Shown: positions 12,079 to 23,549 of the stretch, piece after piece
How positions within the stretch are numbered: position 1 is the stretch's first letter
Layout of the letters: the number at the start of each line of letters is the position of its first letter
From: Piper betle
Lineage: Eukaryota; Streptophyta; Magnoliopsida; Piperales; Piperaceae
Assembly (NCBI GenBank): GCA_033002965.1
Contig: JAURVB010013253.1
Span: forward strand, 53,501 to 117,500
Reading direction: 5' to 3'
DNA length: 64,000 nt
Program-made: the position numbers and the translations under genes
The notes under the pieces: model-generated
Told to the model about the DNA's origin: nothing
The model's input: only the letters and a program-made list of their open reading frames with translations
Database searches by the model: none

Positions 12079-14045
12079 ACTGTTATAGCCGTGATTCATG
12101 GGCATTGCCGGGTACTAGGGTTTGGGTATTGTTCCTAGGTTTCCCGCGTCCATGAGGGGGTAGCGGTAGCTATCCGAGTGGTGGAAATAACATACCGAGG
12201 CTAACCTGTGTCGAGTTGCAGGTTACAAACCGAGGTGCATGAGGCTGCCGAGTGACCAAGCATGGTGATGGAGCATGGCGTCGAGTTACAGCAGTTGTGT
12301 CGGCACATGGGTCGGTATTTGGTATATCGAGCATGTGGCCGAGTCCAGGTCGAGAAACCTCAAGTTGCTGTTGATCGGTGTTTGGGTCGGCAGATTGAGG
12401 TTGTGGTGCAACCGTGGACCGAGTAGGCTACCAAGCCGAGTATGCAACACAGAATGCCGAGCAGCTGCCAGTACCGAGCAAAATAGCAGTACTGTGTTGG
12501 AAAACAGTACCGAGCACTGTAGCGGGCGAGCGCGCGGTTGTGCACACAGGTGTGCACTCGAGTGAGAGATAGGCGTGCTACTGCGCGAGCGCGTGATGGC
12601 ACGCGCGGACATTCGCGTGAGTGGGCGCGCGCGGGTGTGCGTGTAGGCGCGCATGCAAGCGGGTGCTGGTGTGCGTGGTAGTGCATGGGCATGCACGAGT
12701 GGCCGGACTGGTGCAGGGCAATGGTGGTGGACCTTTGCTAGCATGTGTTCAGTGGATTGCTGAGGGAGGTTGGACCATGTCTAGACGTTGTTGGGGTCGA
12801 GCCGGTGGGCGAGATAGGATGACCAGCGGTGTAGCCAAGGGTTTGTGATGAAGCTTTATGGATGTTGCTGGCGCGTATCTTGGTGGAAGATATGATCCAA
12901 GTCTGCAACTAAATTCTGAAGATAACCACAAGGCCGTTGGGGTTGGTGCTAGGTTGCTGGATACGGTGAGATTTGCAGATCTTTGTGGATAGAGATGCTG
13001 GATCCGGAGTTATCTGAAATAGAAGGGGCGTGCATATGTGCATGGGGTTATGCTGGAAAAACATATTGGTCGTGGATTAGAGAAGAGGATCACCAAATCA
13101 GAAAGGAAAGACGTGGGAGTGGATCAAGAGAGGAATCGAGTCCGGTGAAGAGGAGAGTTCCTGCAATCCCAGGCGTATTCCTTTGTGAGGGAAAGCAACG
13201 GGGTGCGGCTGGTGAGAAAGAAGCGTGGAGTTGCTACAGCCGGTGTTCGTGGTGAGCGCTGGAACTCCATCGGCTTGCTGGAAACCAGGTACACGTTATT
13301 AGGTTGCTTGTGTTGGCAATCGGGGTAGAGTTACTCGGGGAGTAATTCGGTGTGCGCCTTTGTATTTGTGGGTACATTGGGGCGAGGCTGTGGGGGCTGT
13401 CCACAAGCCGAGCAGGTGCTTGAGAAGAGAGTTCGAGTGCTTGTAAAATCCTTATGATCGGGTTAATAATATAAGGTTGGGAAGTATTTTCCCATAATTT
13501 GTATTTTGCTTGTTGGCTGGCGTTTAGATAGGGAACTTCTGTATCCTAGGTCACGGTCGAAGTTTATAAGGCAGCCAGTTACGGGAACGGGTGCTGAGAC
13601 GAGCAAGGGCAGATGGCACGAACCCAAGACGTGTAATTGCTGGTTGGGCGATCGGGCAGTGCAGCATGTGGTGTTGTTTGATCGGTAGCCAGAAGTGTTG
13701 TGTCGGTGTTTGGTGCGGTACAAACACATTGTGATCGAGCGACGGGTTGAAGGCAGCAACCTCGAGGTGTTGAGGTTGGCCGAACATAAGTTGGTGTTGG
13801 CGTGCAGGCTTCCGTAGTTGCTTCAAAGTTGCATTCTTGGTGTTAGGCTAGTGTTCTTGTGGTAAGAATATGCCACGCGGAGTGGTTAAGATTGAAAAAT
13901 TTTGGGTCCTTGAACCAGGCCCGTGACAGCTGGTTGCGTTGAGGGTCGAGCCAACTAACCAACCCTTGGTGCCGACACTTAGTGAGCATGCGCCAGAGCT
14001 GGTTGCGTTGAGGGTCGAGCCACTAAGTGTCCCATATTTGGGAGA
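12079..14045. repeat. GC- and CpG-rich repeat-like block, class uncertain
   Basis: A sharply bounded GC-rich island in AT-rich DNA. It starts TGTTATAGCCGTGATTCATG and ends near a duplicated segment GCTGGTTGCGTTGAGGGTCG (13931 and 13999). The 8-mer AAGTGTCC occurs just outside both limits (12068 and 14026) and might be a target-site duplication. No protein of a known element was recognised, and the open frames here run on both strands without family resemblance. An LTR or LTR-plus-leader fragment is my best guess, but it could be another repeat type. Confidence 0.35.
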
Positions 14046-14800
14046 AGAACGTCTGCACGTATATATTACATATAATAAAGAAATAATAAATAAGATTATT
14101 ATTATTAATTAAAGAGTAAAAAACTCAAAAAATAAAAAAGATAAAAGGGCATACTTACAAAAATCATAATCAGACATTAGATCGAATAAAAAAGAGTCAT
14201 TTAATCAAACTGATTCATTAAAAATTATATAAGAATCGATTTACTCGAATTAATTAAAATTGATAAATTATTAGTTATAAAATATGTTTTTTAATATTAT
14301 GATATATATTATATTTTATAATATTTTATAATATTTTTAAATTTATTTTGATTTATTTGAAATTAAGTTATTATTTTTAATTCAAATAAGAGTAATATTA
14401 AATTTTTATTAATTACGAGAATACTATCAACCATTTCTTTCCTTTTAATTCTCTCTCCCTGGTCCCTGATGCCTCCTTCACCCTACTGACACCGCTGATT
14501 GTCGCACCCCTACCTTCACCTAATCCACCCCACGCCCCCAACCTTGCCGTCCCCTGGGCCCCCCACCCCATCCCTATGACGTCACCCACCCCCATCGCCG
14601 CCCCCCTCATTGCCCCCCAAATTATGCTCGCCAGCCCCATTGACGCCCTCACCACCCTGTCCCTAGTTGCCCACCCGAATCAGCTCAGACCATTATCACG
14701 GAAGATTTAAATACTTTTTTTGAACAAAATTTTCCCTATCCGATTTATTTAAGCGATTTATGTGAATCAGGTCATTTTTGCACCCATGAATAGGAGTACC
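14046..14800 (+). repeat. Diverged relative of the AATCGG hAT / LTR shared module
   Basis: An AT-rich stretch with GAATCG/GATTTA words leads into a TTAATTACGAGAATACTATC block (14407-14427) and then a C-rich run. This order is the same as in the hAT copies at 6384 and 34522 and in the 3 kb LTRs. The right part ends TTTTTGCACCC near 14790, which resembles an hAT terminus. No left terminus or target-site duplication was found, so it is probably a broken copy. Confidence 0.35.
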
Positions 14801-15028
14801 CATGTCCTTATCCATTAAACTTGAAAGCAGGCAACAGGGAAAACAAAAGATCCACCGGTCAAGACGACAAGGGCAATCGAAACTGTTGACTCCCACTACC
14901 TACATTCAAACCCAAATTATCTTTTCCCAAGAACATTCTAGTGTGGGCTTTAATAAATCTCAAAAAAAACTTGTTGACGAGTACAACATCCTTGCGAAAT
15001 CAGGAAGCGCAGGAGCAAAGTTTTGGTG

Positions 15029-16149
15029 ATGGGTTCTCTCATGGCCGGGTGGGATGCAGCTTCTCCCAATCCTAAAGATGGTACATCCTCGCTCACTTGC
15101 ATCACTTATTGATTCCATTTTCTTTGTTATTTATGTGTTCTGTTTTTGGATACAACTTAATTGCTCATGGCTACTTGGTTAACTTTAATTTCTTTTCTTC
15201 ACAGCTGTGCTGAAGAGGAACAGGTCACTCACTAGAGTGGAAATTGATGCTTACTGGATCTCCAAAAAGAAGTCGGAAGAGAATCATCTCAATGATATTT
15301 ATTCGCTTACAGAGGACAATCAGGTCCGGATGATCTTCAATTCATACGTACCTACGGATCGATTTTTTCTTCACATCTGCTTTGGGTCTTCAAGTCTTGT
15401 TCTTCAAGCAGCTTACTAATTAGTTAATTGAGATTAATTATGGAGACGGGGATCATGTGTGCGATAGGTCAATGCGTCCGTGAAAGACCAGGAACAGTAT
15501 CAAAGATCAAAATCTTTCCCTCCAGCATCTGTGGCGGAGCAAGGTGATGGTAGTGGTAGTCTCCCTTTGAGCACGTTGGAGGAGAATTTGAAGAAGCACA
15601 ATCTCAATGACTGGTAATTAATAATAGAAAAGCAACTTCTTATCAATTTATTTTTCCGTGAAAAAATTAATTAAAAAACCAGTGCATTTTTTTGTTGGGG
15701 GGGGGGGGGGGTGAAAAATCTGAAAATAAGGAGCTGATTGAGAAATGTGCGTGGAAGTACCAGTCAATCAACAGAGAATAATAGAATTTGTCCTTTAATA
15801 ATTGCTTTAGCCTTTGAATTAATTAGCTCTCATCCGACCTCCACCAAACTATTTCTGTTGCATTTTAGAAAAACCGACAACGGAGGGAAATAAAAAAAGT
15901 GATAAGTGGATCATCATTATAATGACGGGAATTGGGTGCAGGTGGACGAGGAGCACCTGGGCTTTTCTAAATGAGCCTCCTGTAACTGCCATGGAAGCTC
16001 CGTCCTACAAGTACGCATCACAGTACCATGTTGCCAATATCCTGAGCCAGGGACTAGCGCTGCATAGGTCCCGTAGTAGTAGTATATATTATATCTATGT
16101 ATATGTATTACCAATAACGCTACTACTAGTTGTGATTACTAGAGACTGA
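15029..16149 (+). CDS. Small conserved plant protein of unknown function, 4 exons
   Basis: Exons 15029-15080, 15205-15323, 15468-15613 and 15942-16149 join in phase with GT-AG borders to give about 174 residues. The protein starts MGSLMAGWDAASPNPKD, followed by a basic, helix-prone segment RNRSLTRVEIDAYWISKKK. A Ser-rich linker containing RSKSFPPASV and a conserved-looking WAFLNEPPVTAMEAPSYKYA end block follow. I recognise the pattern as a plant family of short proteins without known function. There is no signal peptide or membrane span in the conserved part. The last ~30 residues are low-complexity, so the true end may differ by an unrecognised splice. Intron 3 contains a G15 run. Confidence 0.7.
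15697..15711 (+). repeat. Poly-G run (G15)
   Basis: Fifteen consecutive G residues inside intron 3 of the small unknown gene. The run length may be uncertain in the assembly. Confidence 0.9.
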
Positions 16150-16725
16150 GACTGATGGGCTTGCAGAATCAGCACCACCAATGGTAATGACCGTGTTGAT
16201 ATGCGTATGGCTAGGCATGTATGTGTGTGCATTGTTATTATGCAGACCTCGGCACTCGCCAAGTTACATACAAGGCGTATATGGGAGAGGACCTTGTGTA
16301 CCGCACAATGTATGCATGATGCGACCGCTGTCGCCTGGGACCGCATAATTCTATATGTATGTAGCTGAAATTAGATGAGTCTGGAATGACACTGTTATTC
16401 TGTTTGTACATGTTGTTTCCTTGTTAAAGATTGTGCCCCCAAAAGAGTAATATATGTACCGTTTTTATAAGTTAGCACCGAAAGCTGGTGAGTGCCACAT
16501 GTTATACAAATAACCTATGGACGCTACTACCGGTTCATTCTAAAAAATCTGATATAATGGTCAAATGGAAATTTACGACTCCAACAAGCTGCATTCGAAA
16601 CACGCATAATCGGAGACAAACGAGCACATAATATATATTATGCACTAGATAAAAATATATATATATATTTCTACATATTTCTATGCTCAACCTCTGGCTA
16701 ATCCGTGTTTGGAGCCCCTCCAACT
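16150..16725. other. 3' flank of the small gene and intergenic DNA
   Basis: The likely 3' untranslated region (to about 16460) is followed by AT-rich sequence. No further gene was seen. Confidence 0.5.
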
Positions 16726-17122
16726 TGTTGGACGTATTTTATAATATACCCTACTATTTAGCAAGAATCTCAAATTAATTAAGATTTTGATTAATAAATA
16801 GAATTATTTAAACAATCATAATATAATTATGTTTATCTTTTAAGAAAGACATTCAAATAGAAGTCTTATTATTATTTTTCTATAAATATAAGCAAGTCCT
16901 TCCCATAAGAACATCGCGTTATTTTATTCTCTAGAGAGGACCCTCGAGGAGAGAAAAATGGTTCCAGTGCTTTTGGCTTTGGAATTTAGGCCATGGATCA
17001 TAATTCTTTTTCAAATTATGAGTAGAATTAATCTTTAAGAATATTATTCGATAAATTCCCTGTAAGGCACTTATTTTTCCACCACTACCCAGAACTAATA
17101 AACAGTTTCTAATTTATCAACA
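16726..17122 (+). mobile_element. Probable Copia-type solo LTR (~0.4 kb)
   Basis: Begins TGTTGGACGT and ends TTATCAACA, so the terminal TGTTG/CAACA are inverted. Inside are a TATAAATATAAG box (16882-16893) and the typical leader wording TTATTCTCTAGAGAGGACC. No matching 5-bp duplication was found at these exact limits (CAACT on the left, ATATT on the right), so the ends could be off or the flanks mutated. There is no internal coding region. Confidence 0.5.
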
Positions 17123-17293
17123 ATATTTGCAACTTTCTTGAGAATTAGAGTCGTAGCTACTCGCTAGCTCCAACCAACGGTGGATACAGAGATAAAGCTG
17201 CCAAGAGAAATCTAACTTAGTGTGGAACTATAAGAAACTTCAAAAAAAAAATCTATAGCCTATAGATAGATACCTGTGAATAAATAGATGATA

Positions 17294-20200
17294 CTAGGAG
17301 TGAAGTGGTAGATCGCCTGAATCGAGCGTCAAAGAAGAAAGCCATGCAACAAGGGCCTTATTGACGCTCTCAGGGGCCTCGTCATGAGGACAGTGCCCTG
17401 CTTGCAAATTTACCAAGGACGTATTGGGATAGAATTCTTTAATTCTCCTCGCCTTGGATACGCCCACCCATGGATCTCGTTCACCCCAAAGTAGGAGAAG
17501 GGGGCACGAGAGTTTGGTCAAGATACTATCTAGTGTGTACTGTTTCTGGTTCGACATAAACCTCGTCATCAATCTGCATACAACGAAGTTTAGCATCAGG
17601 GAGTTGTCCAAAACCCGCAAAGGAAAAACAAGATGAAGAGGAGTTTCTGAAAATCCACCAACGTCCAAAAGGAACCATGAACAAGAAGCTAGCTACATGA
17701 TGCAGACGCACAAAGTAGGCAGAGTAGACGATCACATGTCATGCATAAAATTGGTGATTATTTATCATCTACCATGTGAAGTTGGCATGATTTCCAAGTT
17801 TGTGCATTTGTTGTTCATGAATAAAATCTTGAACTATAGCTATTGCATGATCAAAGTACAATTAACTATATTATAAATATTGAATTGTCTAAAGGCAAGC
17901 TTAATGAAACAGAGGATTGATTGAATCAACGAGGGAGCAGATGGCAAGCATACAGTAATTACTTTGCCTCTAAAAAATTTGAAAGCACGATACCTATAGT
18001 AAACTTCTCCAGCATTTGGGTCTTCTGAGGGTTTTATTATTGATTGGATGAGGTAATCGTCAACATTGGATGTATCTATGTAGACCTGCACCAACCAAAT
18101 AATAACTACGCACTGTACACTTTGATAAATTGCAACCCGAAAGAAAATCCCCATAATCGATATTCTTGGATAAATTGTAAATTTTGCACAAAGTAAACTA
18201 GCAACCCCTACATTGTGACATCTCAGATAACGTCCCAATTAGCGCAGCAAACAGCTTGCACATATACAAAGCAATAACACATAAGAAGACACACAGCTCA
18301 ACACTTTCCAAAACTAAAATGTGGGGATACATGGAAAAACCTACTTTACAATTTAGTGTCTGGTTTAATTGTATTTTTGAGTTCATACGATCTTTGTAAC
18401 AAGAAGTAGATATTTTGGATTCATTAATGTCACAGTCTTATTGTGGCATGCACAGTACCCAGAAACATGAGCAGAAATCACTGAGATGACCATGTCCCTC
18501 GAGCAGAGGGAAGCAAGTTGATCAGAAAGTCAGAAACCAATGATAATGGTGGGTAAAATAAGATGACTTCATATTATCCGGACAAGGGTGCCCACTACCA
18601 TCTAAAGCAGCTAAATGCCTAAATGCATTGAGCAAATATCATGATGCCAAGAATGTCCAAAAATAAAGGCTTCATACTCTTCTTAGGACTGACTCTATCC
18701 GCGCTGGTTGCTTTGCCTGCCAGAATAAAAATCCCAGTGCCATTCGCTGGAAGAGTTCCTTGAGTGGCTTTAGTACATATTTTTGCAGTGTTGTCTCGTT
18801 TTTAACATTGCTGCTTGTAGAGCCTGGATTCCCAAATTGGCCAGCAGAATTTAGCAATGCAACTCCTATCACCTGCTCAGGTAAATCCCCCGCTGTTGCC
18901 AATGCTGTAAATCCTCCTAGACTGAAATGTATAAGAATTGCAGTTTGCAGTCAATTAAAGCAGACCGCAACTGTTAAGAGTAGGCCAAACATTTTAATCA
19001 TTGCAAAGCATTAGTCGAGGAAAAAAATATTTGAACACAGGAATAAAAATATTTATATGTAGTCAGTGAATCAAGTGTACAGATGAATATACATAACAAA
19101 CAGAATCAAAGAAGTAAAGAGTGCCTGTTTCCAATCAGAACCGCTGGCTCTTTCACTCTTTCTCTCAGAAAATCAACAACCTGGTCCCTCCAAATCATAG
19201 CATCATAATCAATGATAGCTTTGTCACTCCACCCAAATCCTAGCAAATCAATTGCATAAACCTTGTACGTTTTTGCCAACTCTGGTATGTTGTATCTGTA
19301 AAACACACTCAAAATAGCAATTCGTCTCCAATGAAAAACTGAAAGAAAATTATGAAATGGCACAAACAAGATACAGCAGCAAGAAGTGGAAGAAGGCAGA
19401 TGCTATAGAGTTCTCATTGAACGGCAGTAGTATAAAACCTATATTTACAAAGATAAAAAAAGTTGAAGAGAACAAACCTCCAATGGAATGCAGATGCCCC
19501 AAATCCATGAATAAGGACTATAGGAGTACCCTCACCTCGTTCGACATAATGTATTCTATGACCTCTCCATGTCCAAAAGTTATACCCGTCAGGTTTATAC
19601 GGCAGTCTCTCTGGTGATCCAAGCAAAAGAGAAACCCACGACCCCATAATTAATGACAATAGCACAAAAACTCGATCGAGTAAGGGAAAAAATGGGAGTT
19701 TGAGTAATTGGTAATCCGTTAGATAAGCAATACAATCAATATTTAGAGATGGATATATATATATAGAAGTGACACATTGCACAAATCATGTTAGAGATAG
19801 AAGCATAAATTAGAGACATCTGATAAACAATATCTAGTAAACTCTGCTTGCTTCATACAACAACTGTGAGTTACCACTAATCCAAATCTGGAAAATGCCT
19901 AACTGGCGTGGGATTAGAGGAGGAACTTATATTTGGTATAGAGACTGTATAAACGCCTGGCAACTCCAAGTGCGTAGATAGATAACCATTCGTCATTATT
20001 AACATAATAATAATGTTAACAGAATAGAACAGGGGACGACCCTACCCAAGGGAGCGAACAGGTTTTTCATGAGTGAGACGGACACACCTGGGCGGGAAGA
20101 AGTCCCGGGAGGATGGGAAGCTAAGAGTACTGAAGCGCCAGCAGCAGCGAAAATAGGCTTGAGAGAGAAATCCTTCCTTAGCATGCAGTTGAGATTGGCT

Positions 20201-20498
20201 GATTCCTTCCTTGGAGAGTGGAAGGTACATAATATACATAAATGTATCATGTAACAAATGTAAAATGATATAATAAAAAGGAAAATGGTAAGGATTAGTG
20301 AGAGAGTTGGAATGATCAGATGGGAGGAGAAATTCATTAGAAAAAGAGGTGGAGGATAAGAAGGGGGAGCATGCATACCTTAACATTGTGATGTACGATT
20401 GGAATTAGCTGGGGGAGGGTAGCGGCAGAAGGAGGAGTTAGTAGAGCGCGTCCGGCGTGGTGGGCGGGAGGAGGGAGAATAGCAACGGGAGACGACAT
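17294..20498 (-). CDS. Alpha/beta hydrolase superfamily protein, predicted plastid-targeted, 7 exons
   Basis: Exons 20498-20379, 20205-20088, 19610-19478, 19295-19125, 18921-18678, 18085-17994 and 17573-17294 join in phase to 385 residues. Residues 1-79 are Ser/Pro/Ala-rich with basic residues and few acids, like a chloroplast transit peptide. The hydrolase fold starts near residue 80. Visible active-site elements are the oxyanion HGFG (114-117), nucleophile elbow GNSLGG with Ser181, Asp326 in WGERDPWVG, and His353 in AGHCPHDE. The family is the plant pheophytinase-like alpha/beta hydrolase group (Arabidopsis At4g36530-like); the substrate is not established from sequence. The start is taken at the first ATG, which gives the transit-like N-terminus. 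The intron between exons 4 and 5 uses a GC donor (AACAG|GC, 19124-19123); all other introns are GT-AG. There is no frame break, so it is probably functional. Confidence 0.92.
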
Positions 20499-20516
20499 CG
20501 ATCGATCGATCGATCG
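20496..20516. repeat. (ATCG)n short repeat at the start codon
   Basis: Five consecutive ATCG units lie immediately upstream of, and overlap, the hydrolase start codon, inside its 5' leader. Confidence 0.85.
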
Positions 20517-20939
20517 GCGTCACAGCCTCACTTCAACAGTCACTATACTTTTTCTTTATTTTTGGATTTAAAAGGGAGAGAGAAGGCAGGAGAACATATA
20601 TTGGTTGGGGAATGAAAAAATGCTTCTTATGATTATCAATCATCAATCATATCTAAGGTTTTGTTTAATATTGTCTATATACATATATAATATATATTCA
20701 TGTATGTTCAAGGGGATGACGAGGATGATTGGAGGTCATTCATGCCTCATCTCCGAGCTATCCATGATCTGGTGGCTTCGGTTGGATCCTTGCAGGAATC
20801 TTGTGTGGAAGAACCTGAACCACGAAGTAAAGGATCCAACAAAGACAACGACAGTATCTCTCTCTCTCTCGCATGTCTTTTTATTAAAAAAAGGCACAGA
20901 AAGGCAAAACCCCACTCGGGCGCCGCTCAAACACACGGT

Positions 20940-21800
20940 CGTAACACACACACATACAGTTATTTCCTCGGGGGATGGTATAGCAGTAAGGAAGCAATTT
21001 TCCTGAGGTGTGAAAAAGTGATTTAATCATAGAGAAGCTATCAACCTCATTAGAAGACATGGCGCTCCCCCACAAATGAGAAGGGCACGTCCTATCTCTT
21101 CATCCTTATAAATAATTTGATTATTAAAGAGAAAAGAATGAATACGAGTCCTCCATTTAGCCTTCTCCACTTTATTATGGAAGTATTTAGCATTACGATC
21201 TCCTAAAACAATATAATCATCATAAGCCTTTTGTTTCTACAGTTTCGTGTTTTAGAAGAAGGTCTTCAAGGAGAACATGATCCACAAAAAAGGTCTGTTG
21301 AGAATACGGATTAAAACTAAGGGCCACTTTAACCTGCCGCTCTTCAAATTTTTTGTCAGTGTTCTCAAACTTATCCTACTCCAGCTAGAAAGGACTTGAC
21401 TAATGAATCGGCAGTTTGAATACGAGGAGTCATCAGCCATGACCCTCTAATTGAGGAACCTAAAGGGACGAAGGCCTTTTCTCTTAAAGAGTGGGCTAGT
21501 ATCAATAAGGATTGAGATGTGATTAGAAAGGCCAAAATCAAGAGTGAATTAGCACACGCACGATCCAATAAAGCAATGATGCGGGCTTTGCCATCTTAGA
21601 AATTAGACCAAGTATAACTTGTTCCCACAAATCCAAGATCAATCAGATTAGAGTGATCCTGTAAGGGCAGAACTTTCTGCTGGAGAGAGGGGATCCATCT
21701 TCCTCCGATCTTATCAGTCGGATCCAAAAGCAGAGAGAGAAGCCAAGGGTAGGAAGAAAACCTTCTGCTCCTTTTTAGGAGCCTCATAATTCCACCTAAA
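20940..21800 (-). pseudogene. LINE (L1-type) ORF2 fragment
   Basis: Read on the minus strand in shifting frames, this resembles the endonuclease-to-reverse-transcriptase part of a plant L1 element. It has NLIDLGFVGTSYTWSNF (endonuclease end), LLDRACAN, DYIVLGDRNAKYFHNKVEKA (the GDRN.K.FH motif) and an IPSPEEI segment. Stops and frame shifts interrupt it, and both the catalytic endonuclease start and the reverse transcriptase core are missing. It is a dead fragment, inserted upstream of the hydrolase gene. Confidence 0.75.
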
Positions 21801-23549
21801 TGGCTTGGTTTTTAGCATATATAGAGTTATATTCTATATTTATTTGTATTATAGCACAATAAAAGTTAAGATTCAGAATTGAGTGACATATGGAAAAGTA
21901 AAAGAATAAAGCCAAAGAAATTAGAAACCATAATAATTAAGTTTTTCGTATATTTTTATTTTTAAAAGTTACAAGTATATAACTAGAGCAAATATTAAGG
22001 TTGATATCATTAATATAAAAGATAGAATCATAATTATTTTTGAAATATCCAAGACCACTTATATAATCAACTATTTAAAATTTATTTATATATGTATTAA
22101 AATTTGAACTTTTAAAACCAATCTCCCTGTTAGTAAAAACTAGGTAGGGACCTACAAGATGTGCAGGCTTCTTCAATGCTATATGAATTTTTTTAATAAT
22201 ATAATATAATTAAATAGAATAAAAAATATCCAAATAAAATTTAACACCATTAAATGTAAAAATATTTATATTAATATATAGTAAATGATACATTATATAG
22301 GAGCAAAAAAGAAAATTATTTTTCACCACCTTACAAAAGTATCATCCTTAATGTATATACACTCCATTTACATATAGTTTATTCTATCAAATTTCTCGCC
22401 ATCATTTATGTTAAGAAGAGTTTACCCACCTTTAATAGGTGATCATCCTACAACTTCAAAATTTTAATTAAACAATAATATTAAAAAAATCATCATCCTA
22501 TCCCTTACGACAATACAATCAAAGCATAAATTTTTTTAATAAAACATTGTCAAAATATTAAGATTATGTATGTGCATTTAATCTGACTATTTTTTTCCAA
22601 CAATCCTGTCGCCACCTTTTGGAGCCGGCCATTTGGATGTTTTATTAAAAAAAATAAAAAATAATCTTATATCGTGTAAAAAAAATCAATTTTTTTAAAA
22701 TGAATGTAAAAGGCTAAAAAATGAACAAAGTGCAAACTTTGGATGTAAAAATGTACCAAGTCACATTTAATATATTCTCATAAATTTAAATGTGATTCTT
22801 AGAATGATAGAAAGATTTATAAATTTTTGGGAAAAGAAATTTTTTTATAAAAAATAATACAACCTTTTAAAAACAACATTAAAAAAACTATTAAAAGTCA
22901 TTGAATGACTCTTTTTCATAAGAGCACTACTTTTAAAAAAGAGTATTATTAATATTGCACCTAATCACTAAGTGACGCAAGTATTATACTCCCATAGAAA
23001 TACTGTTTGGTTCGGCGCAACTGCCATTGGATGCAATATTTAGTGAAAAAAGTTATACTAAAAGATGCAAATATTAGAACGTCAAATTTAATATATTATA
23101 ATGATTTTAACTGCACTAATTATGGTCATTTAAATAAATAAAAAGGGAATTTTTTTATAGTACTTAAATCCTCGAATCCGCTCAAAAAGAAAAGCGGCTT
23201 TTAGCGTACATGTATGCACGCGCTCTTCTAGTGACTTGGAATTGAAAAGGGAGGATTCTAACAACTCACATGATTAGTTGCCCATCTCTGCATCATACGT
23301 ACACGTATAACAAGTCTTTACCTCTCAAAATCTCTAACATTCTTTCAATCATTTAATCAATAACCTTATCCGACTGAACTTACGATTAACTCTTCTCAAT
23401 TAGAAAAGCAACCAAAAGCCTTCAGAATTTTACCGTAATCAAATTTAAAGAGCTAAAACCACGGACGATAAAAGCAAATCAAGAAGAATGCGAGAGATAA
23501 TCGTAAATAGCTTTAAAGGTATGCAACAGAAACTATCAGGCCAAGAGCT
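21801..23549. other. AT-rich intergenic, nothing recognised
   Basis: About 1.7 kb of very AT-rich sequence between the LINE fragment and the LRR kinase 3' end. No gene, repeat boundary or RNA was identified. Confidence 0.6.

Noticed and set aside
12275..12848. Several open frames in the CpG-rich block
   Set aside because: Composition-driven, on both strands, with no recognisable domain.
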